Assembly: GCA_019454045.1 (NCBI GenBank) | Contig: SKCR01032772.1 | Span: 682,001-746,000 of the forward strand | From: Zanthoxylum bungeanum | Taxonomy: Eukaryota; Streptophyta; Magnoliopsida; Sapindales; Rutaceae | Direction of reading: 5' to 3' | DNA: 64,000 bases | Part shown: one piece after another, positions 23,763 through 35,480 of the stretch | Layout: every line of letters starts with the position of its first letter | Position numbering within the stretch: position 1 is the first letter of the stretch | Notes under the pieces: model-generated | The model's input: only the letters and a program-made list of their open reading frames with translations | What the model was told of the DNA's origin: nothing | Database searches by the model: none | Made by a program: the position numbers and the translations under genes

Positions 23763-24415
23763 ACTAGGCATCCAATGTCTAAGTCGCACGCTCAGACCAT
23801 ACATTGTCCGAAAATAAGACCATGTCGACAGAAAATAATGAGTCGTGCCATTTCAAATGGATAGACCCTATACAAGTACCACAGAAGGTTAAAAATATTA
23901 AAATAAATAAAACGTAGTACGGACACCATGGCAGAAGCAGATCATATCGTATCGTAAACGAAATCAAATATATCTAAATTAGAATGAAGTTTTACTGAAA
24001 GCAACTTCTTCACAAATTCTTCTTTCTTTCTTTTTTCACAAAACCATAAAATAAGGATATTGAAAAGATAACATAAAGATATTTTGTTGAAAATGAAATC
24101 AAATCTCAAATCAATGTCATTATAAATCTGTATCAGGCGTCCATGGACCAATTGGATGAATATATCAAGTGTATAGGAACTAAGTCAGCTGGACAAAAAT
24201 ATCAAACGTTCAATATTTAGGTCGCGCACACATACCAGGCCTTGTCCGAAACATAACCATGTCGATAGAGGGTAATGGGTCAGTCCATAATAGCTAGACA
24301 AAACCCTATACAAGCACCATGATGATTTAAAAAATATAAAATAAATAAAATATAGTATGCATATTGTGGTGGAAATATATCACATCGTATCAAAAGTGAA
24401 ATCAAATATATTTCG
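23763..24415. repeat. Degenerate direct duplication, about 210 bp per copy
   Basis: Copy 1 at about 23763-23975 and copy 2 at about 24200-24415 share in the same order: AGGTCGC/AAGTCGC, TTGTCCGAAA, ACCATGTCGA, AATGRGTC, ACCCTATACAAG, ACC(A)TG and ATCGTATC, AAATCAAATATAT. About 225 bp of unrelated AT-rich DNA lies between. Confidence 0.65.
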
Positions 24416-24658
24416 TTTGAAAAGAAAATCCTTTGAAAATAAACTTTTCAATATACTTCCCGAAAATAATAAACTTTTCAATATGATAGTGCATAAGATT
24501 GATTCTATAGAATTTATTTTATATTTGCAGCTTCGACTTCTTCTCATATAATTACTTGGCGACCTTAAATTTAATCAAATAAAAATAAAATAATTACAGA
24601 TGTTTAACTAAGTAAGTAAAGTACTTAGTACTATTAATAAAGAAAAATAAAATAAGTC

Positions 24659-26082
24659 TTCGGTAATGGCACCGAAAAATTTATCATGATTTTATGACCG
24701 CACGTAAGCATACTCATCGCTAAAGTAATATAGTGATAATTAATTGAATGTTGAACCCATGAGGACTTATTATTAATCCTATTAATACTAAAACTAAATT
24801 TAACTTAGCTAAAACTAAACAATTGATGTAGATGAGAGATGGTAAAAATAAAAACAGAAAATTAAAAATACTTGAGAAGATCTTATGAGAATGATAATCT
24901 AGAGTTGTAATTTCACCTAAGCATGCGAATACATTTTATTACACTTTTTATCCAATTAAGTAATTAACATAGGTTATTAACCTATAACACTAATTTATCT
25001 ACAAGCATCTTCCGATGGTCAGGTAGAAACGCCTAACTTAATTCAATTACCTATATTCCTATCATAATTAAGTCAAGTTAAACTCATTAAGCACAAGTTA
25101 ATATATTGAGGTACACATGTCATGCATGTATATTCCTATCATGCACGAAAATCTATTCATTAAGAACTACGACTATGCGCTATTATTCCCAAGGCTAACT
25201 CCAAATTCCATTTTCCAAGTTCCTAGGGGTTTACTGCATCTATCCAATTGTTGGTCAGATAATAAAACACATTAAGCATAGAGAATAATAAATAACCCAA
25301 TGTAATAATTAAAAAAATAAAAAGTATAAATTTGAATTAAATAAATTGCCCAGGATCTATTACAACCCTAGACTAATAATTAATTACACATATTTGTCAT
25401 TAAGCACAAATAATTCATTAGTACAAGACAATCATAAAAGTATATTAAAAGAACAAATGGAGAAAGAACTTGTTTTAGTGAGATCCTCTGCTTCAATCTT
25501 CAATCTTGACTGAGGTTTGGTTATTTCCTTGTTGTGGGTGTTCTTCTCGTTCTTGAGTCTCAAAAAGTATGATCTTTAAGGTTTGGGATGAACTGGAGCT
25601 TGTATTGGGAGTACTGAGAGCTTTCATTCTCATAAAATCAGGATTCGGGCATATTGACGCAATAATATGGACTCATTGTCGCGCCAATATGTGGCAGAAT
25701 GTATTTTCTATGCGTTATCACCATTGGCACACCAATGAGTTTCCATTGGCGCGCCAATATAAGACATAATGTGTGTTGTCTGCATTGATGCTATTAGCAT
25801 GACAATGAGTCCTTATTGTCGTGCTAATGTAAAGCATGGAGCTTTTCGATTCTTTCATCATGTTGGCGCGATAATAAGAAGCCATTATCGCGCCAATAAG
25901 TCTTCTATCGCATTTCATGCCCAAAAATACCTCGTTTTATCGACGAATCATCCTGATGCCCTTTCATTCGTAATTTATCTGCAAAACACACAAATACTCC
26001 TTAAAACGCTCATAAAGCTCACAACAACCCCCAAAATGTAAGATAAATGGGCAGTAAATATATCTATATTGACCGCTCATCA
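24659..26082 (-). mobile_element. Solo LTR of a Ty3/Gypsy-type element, first copy
   Basis: Flanked by a perfect 5-bp duplication, AAGTC (24654-24658 and 26083-26087). The right edge read on the minus strand is TGATGAGCGG, as in the second copy at 42476-44274. The two share ordered landmarks: CGCACGTA, an ATGAGGACTTA or ACGAGGACTTA word, GGTTGTAATT, CGATGGTCAG followed by AAC. No open coding region and no internal region, so it is a solo LTR left by recombination. The family assignment to Athila/Tat-like Gypsy rests on memory of such LTR ends. Confidence 0.65.
25645..25905. repeat. Four modules with paired GC palindromes inside the solo LTR
   Basis: Four diverged modules, roughly 70 bp apart (near 25651, 25731, 25795 and 25862), each carry two related words of the form ATTGGCGCGCCAAT, itself a palindrome. 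The exact GGCGCGCC core is kept once (25745-25755); the others are mutated. They stand out sharply in AT-rich DNA. Confidence 0.7.
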
Positions 26083-26087
26083 AAGTC

Positions 26088-26955
26088 ATTTTACGAAAAA
26101 TAAATATTTTTCCTCTTTTTCTAAACTTCTATAGCTCACTTGTAATCACCCAGAAATATTTTTCAAAAAAAATATTGGACACGTGCCAAATATCTGAAAA
26201 AGTTTTACGGAAAATATTTTCAAGTGATAGTCAAATGCGGGAAACATTTTTCTTTCCACAAAATTATTTTTATGAAAATTATTTTACAACGAAATAAACC
26301 CACACGCACAAGACTATGTGTTCTTTAATTTTGATCACTGAACATCAATTATGTGAGGGTCAAAAGTTAAATCAGTAATGGTATACAATAGAACAGAAGA
26401 AGACATATGAGATGATGATAATGTGGATAGCTTACAAGGGCGCACCCAAAATTGCTATCCGAACCGAATCAGAACATTATTATCATCCCTTGTAATTGGT
26501 CCAATAAATCTCAAGGGTTTGGATCCAATACTAATGTTTTTGTGTTCATCTTAATTTCTATACTTTTTTTATCACACGTAAAAACAAGTCTAGTCAAAGG
26601 ATCAGGAGGAACTTCAGCCCGTCCTGGTCCTTTAAATTCTTCCAAGAGTAGTCCCTTTCGACCTATAATTTTAGGTTTGATTTAATATAGGAAACAACTT
26701 GAAGATGGCTTTGTGAAATATATGAAACTATATTAAATACAATAATTTCTAGGGATGGTAATGAGGCGTGTTCGGGGCGGGGATTATGATCTTCGAATCA
26801 TAATATGAATTATTAAGGATTCTATGAACCCGAAATTTCGAGTCCTTATCTTTAAGATCAAGGTTTTAAGATCATGATAAAAAAATATTAAGGAAATTTC
26901 AAATTATTAAGAATCTCCATAATAATTCGAGTCCATATCTTTGAGTTGAAGGTTT
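26088..26955. other. Non-coding DNA between solo LTR and Copia element
   Basis: No supported gene. AT-rich with short open frames of no protein character. Confidence 0.4.
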
Positions 26956-27321
26956 TGTTGGAGGACAGCATGCAAATGCAAGCTAGCTGTGGCGCCGAAA
27001 GTTGAAGAGATTGGTTGCCAGCATGAAGTCTCCTTGCATGATCCAGAGGCATGCCAGCCATGCACCAAAAGTGAGGTGCAAGCTTGAGCCAACTGTCAAA
27101 AACGTGTGCTACAGTGCACACGTTTTTGACACTATAAATTAGAGCTTCATAGGCCATTTTTATTATCCCAGAAATCCCAGAAGTGAGTTTAATAGAGAGT
27201 AAAGTGGTGTGAGGGTTTTTTGTAAAGCTTGGGTTATAAAGCTTTGTAATTCTTTTGTGAGTAATATAAAAGAAGAGTTTTCTCTCCAATCACCTATATT
27301 ATTGTGTGTTTAATCACAACA
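26956..27321 (+). repeat. 5' LTR of the decayed Copia element
   Basis: 366 bp with a TATA box, CTATAAAT, at about 27132-27139. The 3' LTR (352 bp) differs mainly by single-base and two-base deletions. Confidence 0.9.
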
Positions 27322-27559
27322 AGTGGTATCAGAGCTAAGGTTACTCGGAGGGATCCCGAAACTCGGAAACAGAGCTTCGGTTCGGAAAGTCGATTCCGAC
27401 AAAAGTTGTCAAAAATCGATTTTGAGCATACCATCAGCCTTTTCACGGCGAGACGAGCACGGTGGTATTTTTCGGCGATCGAACGGAGCTCCGGTGACCC
27501 TTCACGCGCGCCACGCGCCAACCAGTGAGCAGCCAACGCTCCCGAGCGCATCCACGCGC

Positions 27560-27735
27560 CAGCCGAAGGTTGAAGACGCTGAGTCAGCCGCCACGTCAGC
27601 ACAGTCAGCGCCACGTCAACGCACAGTCAGCGGCCCGTCAGCGCCCAGTCAGCAGCCCAGTCAGCGCCACGTCAGCGCCAGTCACTCCACGTCAGCAGCA
27701 CACGTCAGCACGCCACGTCTCAAGCCACGTCAGCG
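27560..27735 (+). repeat. GTCAGC-rich array in the Copia leader
   Basis: About fifteen imperfect copies of CCACGTCAGC or CCAGTCAGC follow one another in the untranslated leader after the PBS. The long open frames here (27323-27757) are produced by the repeat. Confidence 0.8.
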
Positions 27736-27756
27736 GTGCCTGGTAAATTTCAGATA

Positions 27757-27942
27757 GGTCCCTGAACTTTCTGGAAATTACAATTTAGCCCCTATACTTT
27801 CAGAAATTTTCAATTTAGTCCCTGAACTTTTGGAAATTTCAATTTAGTCCCTGAACTTTTCCGTAATTGCACTTTGGCCCCTGAACTTTTGGAAATTGCA
27901 CTTTGACCCCTGTAATTTCTGGAATTTGCAATTTGGTCCCTG
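27757..27942 (+). repeat. Six to seven tandem units of about 31 bp in the Copia leader
   Basis: Units of the form AATTTAGTCCCTGAACTTTT plus GGAAATTTC, diverged from one another. It lies directly before the gag start. Confidence 0.85.
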
Positions 27943-28039
27943 TGTCGGATTTTGACAAACGAAGTGTCATTTCCACCATTTTCGACCATTCCGGACGCAA
28001 CGGTGAGGTCCGTTTTTTGAAATTCTGCTTAGAATTTTT

Positions 28040-31000
28040 ATGATGGAGGGGAGCAACAAAAAATGTTTTGTTAACCAGTACAAACTATTTCACATGGAGA
28101 GGAAGGATGAAAGACCTTCTGTATGTGAAGGACTATGATGGATCGGTATTTCTGGAGCAGAAACCAGAAGGAATGACCGATGGAAAGTGGGCTAATCTTC
28201 ACCAGAAAACATGCAGTACTATTCGTCAGTGGATCGACGATAGTATCGTCAACCATGTCAGTGAAGAAACAAATGCACGTGTCTTATGGAGAAAGCTGGA
28301 GGAGCTTTTTCGAGCAAAGACTGGAAACAACAAGCTGTACTACATCAAGAAGATGATGGGTTTGAAATACCAGGAGGGTACAGCTGTGGCGGACCATATC
28401 AACGATTTCCTCGGAACCATGAAAGAATTGTCTGGATTGGGCATAGACTTCGTGATGAGGTAAATGGCTTAATACTCCTTAATACGTTACCAGAATCTTG
28501 GGAAACGTTCAGATCTACGGTGATCAATTCAGCCGCAGATGGGAAAGTCACTATGGAGATGGCAAAGACCAGGATCTTCGAGGAAGAAAAGAGGACGAGA
28601 ATGCAGGAGTCAGCATCATCAGCCTCAACCTCAGAAGCTCTAGTGACAGAAAAGAACACCAGAAGGGGGAGGAGTAAAAGCCGAGGCCCAGGTAGATCAG
28701 ACAAGAACCGGGGGAAATCAAGAACTAGAGATATTGAGTGCTATCACTGCAAAAAGAAAGGCCATATGAAGAGGGATTGCTACAAACTGAAGAACGAGCA
28801 GTCCAGGAGAGATGGTGACTCTAATCAAGAAAGAGTTGCTACTACCACCGAGAAAACCTCCAAAGAATTTTTCATTATATATGAAGAAGATGTTGTGAAT
28901 CTTGCCAGCCACGAGACCAGTTGGGTGATAGATAGTGGCGCCTCCATACACGCCACATCTCGCAGAGACTTCTTTTCATCTTACACCAAGGGGACTACGG
29001 TGCTGTAAGGATGGGGAATGACGGACAGTCCAAAGCCGTCGGTATTGGAGACATCTGCCTTGAAACAGAGAACGGGACAAGGCTAGTGTTGAAGGGAGTC
29101 AAGCACATCCCAGACATCCGGTTAAACCTGATCTCAACAGGCAAGCTGGATGATGAAGGTTTCTGCAGCACCTTTAGTGACGGATGCTGGAAGCTCACTA
29201 AAGGATCAATGGTCGTGGCACGAGGTAAGAAAGACTCAACTCTGTATTTGATGCATGCTAAGCTTTCAAATAGTAGCATAAATACAGTCAACAGTAATGA
29301 GGCAGCCGAGCTATGGCATAAAAAGCTCGGTCACATGAGTCAAACGGGGATGGAGATACTACGCAGGCGGAATGTTCTTCCGGAATTGAAGAACTCACAC
29401 TTACGGAAGTGTGAACACTGCATGGCTGGAAAGCAGAACAGAGTGTCCTTCCAGAGCTCCCCGCCTCAACGGAAACCGGAGGTACTTGATCTCATACATT
29501 CAGATGTATGTGGTCCGATGCAGACACGAACACTTGGTGGGTCACTGTATTTTGTGACATTCATTGATGATCATTCAAGGAAGACATGGGCATACACCTT
29601 GAAGAGAAAAGATCAAGTGTTGGAGTGTTCAAGGAGTTTCACGCCTGGTGGAGAGAGAAACCGGCAAGAAACTGAAATGCATCAGAACAGACAACGGTGG
29701 AGAATACAGAGGTCCGTTTGATCAGTACTGCAAGACGCAAGGAATCAGACATCAAACGACACCTCCGAAGACACCTCAGCTGAATGGCCTAGCTGAGAGG
29801 ATGAACAGAACCTTGTGCGAGAGGATCAGAAGCTTGCTGTCACAAGCCAAGCTGCCGAAGACATTTTGGGGGAGGCACTCATCACAGCAGTACATGTTTT
29901 GAACATGTCCCCAGCGGTCGCACTGAAAGGTAATGTTCCTAACCAAGCTTGGACAGGTAAAGAAGTGTCTTATGAACACTTGCATGTCTTTGGGTGCAAA
30001 GCTTTGTACACATCCCAAAGGACGAGAGATCCAAGCTTGATGCAAAGACGCGACAGTGTGTCTTTATTGGCTATGGTCAGGATGATTTCGGCTACAAACT
30101 GTATGATCCTGTGGAGAAGAAGATCGTCAGGAGCCGAGATGTTGTCTTTGTTGAAGACCAGACCATAGAAGATATCCGGAAGGAGATGAAGACAATGCCC
30201 CAACAATACAGAAATGTGAATCCAGAACCTCACACACCGGTGCCAGTACGAGTTGAAGATGAGGTTCCCAGACATGAGGGTACAGGTGATGAAGCTCCCA
30301 GAGATGATGATCATGATCAACCACCAGTACCAGAAGCTACACCAACAGTTCCACAGAGAAGGTCTGACAGAGAGAGGCGACCTTCAACCAAATACTCTGC
30401 ATATGAGTATGTGCTGCTTACTGACGGGGGAGAACCCGAGAGCTACCAGGAGGCTGTGGAAACAGAGGACAGAGAAAAGTGGGAGGAAGCCATGCAAGAT
30501 GAGATGAAATCTTTGCATGACAATCACACTTTTGAGTTGGTGAAATTGCCAAGAGGCAAACGGGCTTTGAAGAACAAATGGGTGTACAGGGTGAAGCAAC
30601 AGCACATACTTCACAACCCCGTACAAAGCCAGACTAGTTGTCAAGGGATTCAATCAGAGAAAGGCATTGACTTCGATGAAATCTTCTCTCCAGTTGTGAA
30701 GATGTCATCCATCAGAGTGGTACTCAGCTTAGCAGCAAGCCTCGACCTGGAAGTTGAGCAGATGGATGTCAAGACCGCATTTCTTCACGGAGATCTGGAA
30801 GAAGAAATTTACATGGAGCAACCAGAAGGCTTCAGAGTCAGCGGGAAAGAGGACTATGTGTGCAGACTCAGGAAAAGCCTCTACGGTTTGAAACAGGCAC
30901 CGAGACAGTGGTACGTGAAGTTTGAGTCAGTTATGGGGGAGCAGGATACAAGAAGACCACTTCAGACCATTGTGTTTTCGTTCAGAAATTTTCTGACGAT

Positions 31001-31997
31001 GACTTTATCATCTTACTGTTATATGTAGATGATATGTTGATAGTTGGCCGGAATCAATCGAGGATTGATAATTTGAAGCAGCAACTGAGTAAGTCTTTTG
31101 AGATGAAAGACTTGGGGCCAGCTAAACAGATTCTTGGCATCAGGATCGGTCGTGATCGGAAAGCCAGGAAGTTATATACTTGTCACAGGAGGAGTACATC
31201 GAGAAGGTACTTCAGAGATTCCAGATGGACAAGGCTAAAGCGGTTAGCACTCCTCTTGCTACCCACTTTAGATTGAGTACGCAGCAGAGTCCCTCTACTG
31301 AGACAGAGAAGGAGGAAATGAAACAGGTTCCATACACCTCAGCAGTGGGAAGTCTTATGTATGCCATGGTGTGCACGAGGCCAGACTTAGCACACGCAGT
31401 TGGATTGGTCAGCCGGTTTATGTCAAACCCAGGACGGGAACACTGGAATGCCATCAAATGGATTATGCGGTATCTTCGAGGCACATCCAAGATGAGGATT
31501 ATGTTTTGGAAGCAGCGACAAACCAGTGTTGATGGGCTACACCGATTCAGATATGGCAGGAGATGTGGATACCCGAAAGTAACTTCGGGGTATCTGATTA
31601 CTCTCTCAGGAGGAGCTGTGGCATGGCAGTCTAGGTTGCAGAGATGTGTTGCACTTTCTACAACAGAGGCAGAATTCATTGCAGTACAGAAGCTTGCAAG
31701 GAATTGTTGTGGATGAAGACATTCGTCCAGGAATTGGGTTTCAAGCAGGAGAAGTACATTTTGTACTGCGATAGCCAGAGTGCTATCTATCTCGGTAAAA
31801 ATTCCACCTTTCATTCGAGGTCAAAACATATCGATGTGAGGTATCACTGGATACGGGACGTCCTGAGCTCAAGGCTGTTAGAACTCAGGAAAATTCACAC
31901 CGACGACAACGGTGCCGATATGTTCACGAAGGTTTTACCGAAGGAGAAGCTTGAAATCTGTCGTGCCATAGCCGGAATGACAAAACTCTCCACATAG
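28040..31997 (+). pseudogene. Copia gag-pol polyprotein with many frameshifts
   Basis: The presumed start is ATG 28040. Recognisable in order: gag (LTSTNYFTWRGRMKDLLYVK), zinc knuckle CYHCKKKGHMKRDC at about 28740, protease SWVIDSGAS at about 28920, pre-integrase LWHKKLGHMSQ, integrase (TFIDDHSRKTW, RTDNGGEYRGPF, NGLAERMNRTL), RT (MDVKTAFLHGDLEEEIYMEQ, YVDDMLIVG) and RNase H (LYCDSQSAIYLGKN). Frame changes occur near 28065, 28460, 29005, 29620, 29870, 30000, 30600, 30940, 31170, 31530 and 31700. Most are losses or gains of one base or a few, with little other damage. Confidence 0.88.
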
Positions 31998-32157
31998 TCA
32001 GAGTGGGGAGATTCAGAGAACTACAATTGGCTTGATCCCAACTCAGGGTACGTAGGCAGTCATACAGATGCAGCCAGGGGAGGATCCTTTGGAGGATCCG
32101 GTTTGGATGATTGATGGTCGGCTCAGATTTTGGGCAAATCTTCACGAGGGGGAGATT

Positions 32158-32509
32158 TGTTGAAGACAGCATGCAAATGCAACTAGCTGTGGCGCCGAAA
32201 GTTGAAGAGATGGTTGCCACATGAAGTCTCCTGCATGATCAGCATGCCAGCCATGCACCCAAAGTGAGGTGCAGCTTGAGCCAACTGTCAAAATGTGTGC
32301 TAATGCACACGTTTTTGACACTATAAATTAGAGCTTCATGGGCCATTTTTATTATCCCAGAAATCCCAAAGTGAGTTTAATAGAGAGTAAAGTGGTGTGA
32401 GTTTTTTTTGTAAAGCTTGGGTTATAAAGCTTTGTAATTCTTTTGTGAGTAATATAAAAGAAGAGTTTTCTCTCCAATCACCTCTATTATTGTGTGTTTA
32501 ATCACAACA
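32158..32509 (+). repeat. 3' LTR of the decayed Copia element
   Basis: 352 bp, TGTTG...CAACA. Relative to the 5' LTR it lacks single bases at many positions. Confidence 0.88.
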
Positions 32510-33368
32510 AGAGGTTTTAAGAAGTCAACTACCATCAAGATCTTGACCTAATGGTGAGTTAATGACCTCAACTTGAGGGCAGTAGTTTGAGAATTCAACA
32601 AAAAATCCCCTCCCAGAAAAGAAAAAGGGCAGGTGTAGATATATCATATAACTACACAAAGGAGTAGATCCCTTGCTAGATATGGGAATAGATATCTCAC
32701 TCATAGGCTGATCCATTTAAATATTCGAAATTTTGTATACTTTTAACTAAGCTCTTTCTATCTTAGATTTGTAGCAATTTGGTCTAATTATTAGCAATTT
32801 AGTCTAATTTTAAAATTTATTGAATTGACGTAATAATTCATTTTCTCTCGGTTTGTCATCCCATGATTTCTTGAAGTATTTGTACTAAGTTTTCTCTAGA
32901 TAAAATTCATTTGTCCGTCACTGGCCACACGTGTATATATATATATATATATATATTAATAGATGATTAAAATTTAATTATATATGAATTCTTATCTAAG
33001 TACTAAAAAAAAATATAAAAAAAAACAGACTGAATTCAGCTCAACATCAATATCAAGTCACTTCAAAAGTTGGAATCTCGTGTCCCTTTTATTTTGGGCC
33101 AATTTACAGCATCCCAAAGGTATTTCATACATTTGGTTCAAACGTGTAATTTTTAGCATTAAATATGTAACTTAAATCAATAAACATGCATACTCTGCCA
33201 ATAAATATGAAATTTTTCAAAACATGAAATTAGTTGTATGTTTATCGGTAGAGCTTGCATGTTTAATGGTTTAAATTGTATGTTCAATGTTAAAAATTAC
33301 ATGTTTGTACTAAATGGTATTTGATATCCTTGGATTACATAGTAGTGGCCTTTTACTTTTCTCTGCTT
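32510..33368. other. AT-rich non-coding DNA
   Basis: No gene. Contains a TA microsatellite at about 32934-32956. Confidence 0.4.
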
Positions 33369-33380
33369 AACTGACATTCT

Positions 33381-33566
33381 GCTTTTTTTTTTTTTTTGAA
33401 ATTGTTGGAAACCTCACCGCCAAACCACATCTTCCAGACTTAAGCGGAACAGGTAAAACATCTGACTGTCCCAAGCTCTTATAAGAAACGCACTCACTGG
33501 ATTCGAACCCGGTACCTCAAGGTGAGATCCTGAATTCTATACCACTAAGCCACGCCCATTGGGGAC
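33381..33566 (-). mobile_element. tRNA-derived SINE, minus strand, with 12-bp target duplication
   Basis: Same family as 40419-40594 and 62294-62471. The A tail appears as the T run at 33383-33397. Read on the minus strand it has GCTTAGTGGTATAG, GGATCTCACCTTGAGG, a B-box GGGTTCGAATCCAG, GTTTCTTATAAGAGC, GGGACAGTC, TTTTACCTGTTCCGC and GTGGTTTGGCGG. Identical flanks AACTGACATTCT (33369-33380, 33567-33578) mark the insertion. Confidence 0.88.
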
Positions 33567-33667
33567 AACTGACATTCTACGTGGATATTAATTTTTATTA
33601 TTTCTTTTAAACCACAAATTTCATCATTTTGATTCGCAAAAATATATATAAGTTTCTAGTGTTATAC

Positions 33668-34240
33668 TGTTGGGTGTGCAAACAAAGTCCCACATTGACT
33701 AGAAGAGGGGAGGATCATGAGTTTATAAGTATGGACAATATCTCAATTGGTATGAGGCCTTTTGGGTATAGCCCAAGAGCAAATCCATGAGGGCTTAGGC
33801 CCAAAGTGGACAATATCATACCAATGTGGAGATAGGTGATGTCCTAGGTCCCAACAAGTGGTATCAGAGCCATGCCCCAGAGTTAGCCATGTGGATGAAT
33901 CCTCGGAATACAGAACAAAAAGGTGGTGAGCCCCGATCATGATCCGTGAATGTGCTCCGGTTAGATAGGCGGTGTGCTCTGTCTTCATGGAGTGGACGGA
34001 TGGATGATCGTTTGAGGGGAGGCTCGGTGGTCCTTTGTTCGAGGGGAGGATTGTTGGGTGTGCAAACAAAGTCCCACATTGGCTAGAAAAGGGGAGGATC
34101 ATGGGTTTATAAGTATGGACAATATCTCAATTGGTATGAGGCCTTTTGGGTATAGCCCAAGAGCAAATCCATGAGGGCTTAGGCCCAAGGTGGACAATAT
34201 CATACCAATGTGGAGATAGGTGATGTCCTAGGTCCCAACA
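33668..34240 (+). mobile_element. TRIM (miniature LTR retrotransposon), left part of a composite unit
   Basis: Two 189-bp LTRs (33668-33856, 34052-34240) with TGTTGGG...CCCAACA ends, differing at about four positions. After the first LTR lies PBS TGGTATCAGAGCC (33859-33871); before the second a purine tract GAGGGGAGGAT. The internal part is only 195 bp and non-coding. The left flank is TATAC (33663-33667) but the right flank of the second LTR is not; instead a second PBS-like word follows, see 34243. Confidence 0.88.
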
Positions 34241-34242
34241 AA

Positions 34243-34256
34243 TGGTATCATGAGCG
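34243..34256 (+). other. Second primer-binding site at the TRIM/Copia junction
   Basis: TGGTATCATGAGCG: the canonical initiator-Met PBS with one extra T. It begins two bases after the end of the second TRIM LTR, the normal place for a PBS, and starts the Copia leader. Confidence 0.7.
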
Positions 34257-35480
34257 GTCGTATTTATTCTAGTATATTAATAAGAATGATTTATTGTAAA
34301 TCATTTTAAGATGTATGTAAAAGAGTAGGCTATGCATTTTTATGAATTATCATGTGATGGTGAATGTATGGATATTAATCGTTAATTGTATGGTTGACAT
34401 TGGGTTAGGATTTTAATTTTTTGTTTTATATATTGGATATGTAACCCGGTTAATATCCAATTTATTTATTTTGTATGAATTATAAAATGTTTATTCTCAT
34501 GCATATTTTAAATGACATATAGAATTAGCACAATGCCTACTCTTGCATTATAACATGCCATACATACATGTGCATTTTCATAAATTTATTTATGATTGTA
34601 AATAGTTTATAATTTGATTAAAAACTATTTTAGAATTTTATCGATTAATCGATTAAATAAAATTTGTGAATTAATTTTAAATCGTTAAAATTTGTAATGT
34701 CACAAAATTTAGTTCTAAGTATTTATAGTAAATTGTTTATCATGAATAACTTAGATGTTTCATAATGAATTTAAGTTTTATTAGTAAAGCGGGTAATTTT
34801 ATTATGAAACAATTATATTGGTAATTAAAGACTTTTAATATTGATTTCATGGTCTTTTTCCACTAAGTTTTCAAAACATTAGATGTTTTACATATTAAAT
34901 CACTAAACTTAAAATAATGAGTGGGAGCGGGTAGTTTGTCAAAACATCCTTTGGTCTCCACCGTTAGTGCAACATCGTGAAATCTAAGTGGGGCTTCATG
35001 ATGACTTTAGTTTCATCCTCCCTAAGGAAAGTGTTTGCTTAGGTTAATATCAAGGTTGTACTTCTTATGATAGGATTTATAAAATGTATTTCATAATTAA
35101 CTTACCATAAGGTGGTTATTATGAGTTAAATTTTTAGGATCCAAAACGGTGGGTTACACTCATATAAATATAGTTAAAAGTGTTAATTATATTTAGACCA
35201 AAAATCGGTTATTAATAAATTTTGAAAATATGAGATATTTTGAGTTAAATTTATTAATTGAGATTGTCTTTATTTTAATAAGGTGTTATGATCGACCCTA
35301 AGGCAAAATAATATGCTTATTAAATTTTCCGAGGCTATAGTAGTGCATATATATTTCAGTGTTTTGCATATGCATCATGCATCATGATTACTATGCCGAT
35401 TTTATTTTGAATTTTATGCATGGAATAATTTAGAATATTTTTTTAATGATTTCAGAAATATATCAAATCCAATCATATCA
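34257..35480 (+). other. Long leader of the Copia part
   Basis: About 1.2 kb of AT-rich DNA between PBS and gag start, without coding content. Confidence 0.6.

Larger units (their letters stand above)
26956..32509 (+). mobile_element. Decayed Ty1/Copia retrotransposon, 5.55 kb
   Basis: LTRs at 26956-27321 and 32158-32509, TGTTG...CAACA. The canonical initiator-Met PBS TGGTATCAGAGC lies at 27324-27335, and a purine tract GAGGGGGAGATT before the 3' LTR. The body holds gag, protease, integrase, RT and RNase H in Copia order, broken at many points. The host appears to read GAAGGTTT...GAGGTTTTAAG around the insertion, so the target duplication is unclear. Domain words (CYHCKKKGHMKRDC, SWVIDSGAS) suggest the Tork/Tnt1 side of Copia; this is a tentative call. 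Confidence 0.9.

Noticed and set aside
27323..27757. Frames of 73-144 codons after the Copia 5' LTR.
   Set aside because: They are produced by the GTCAGC array in the untranslated leader.
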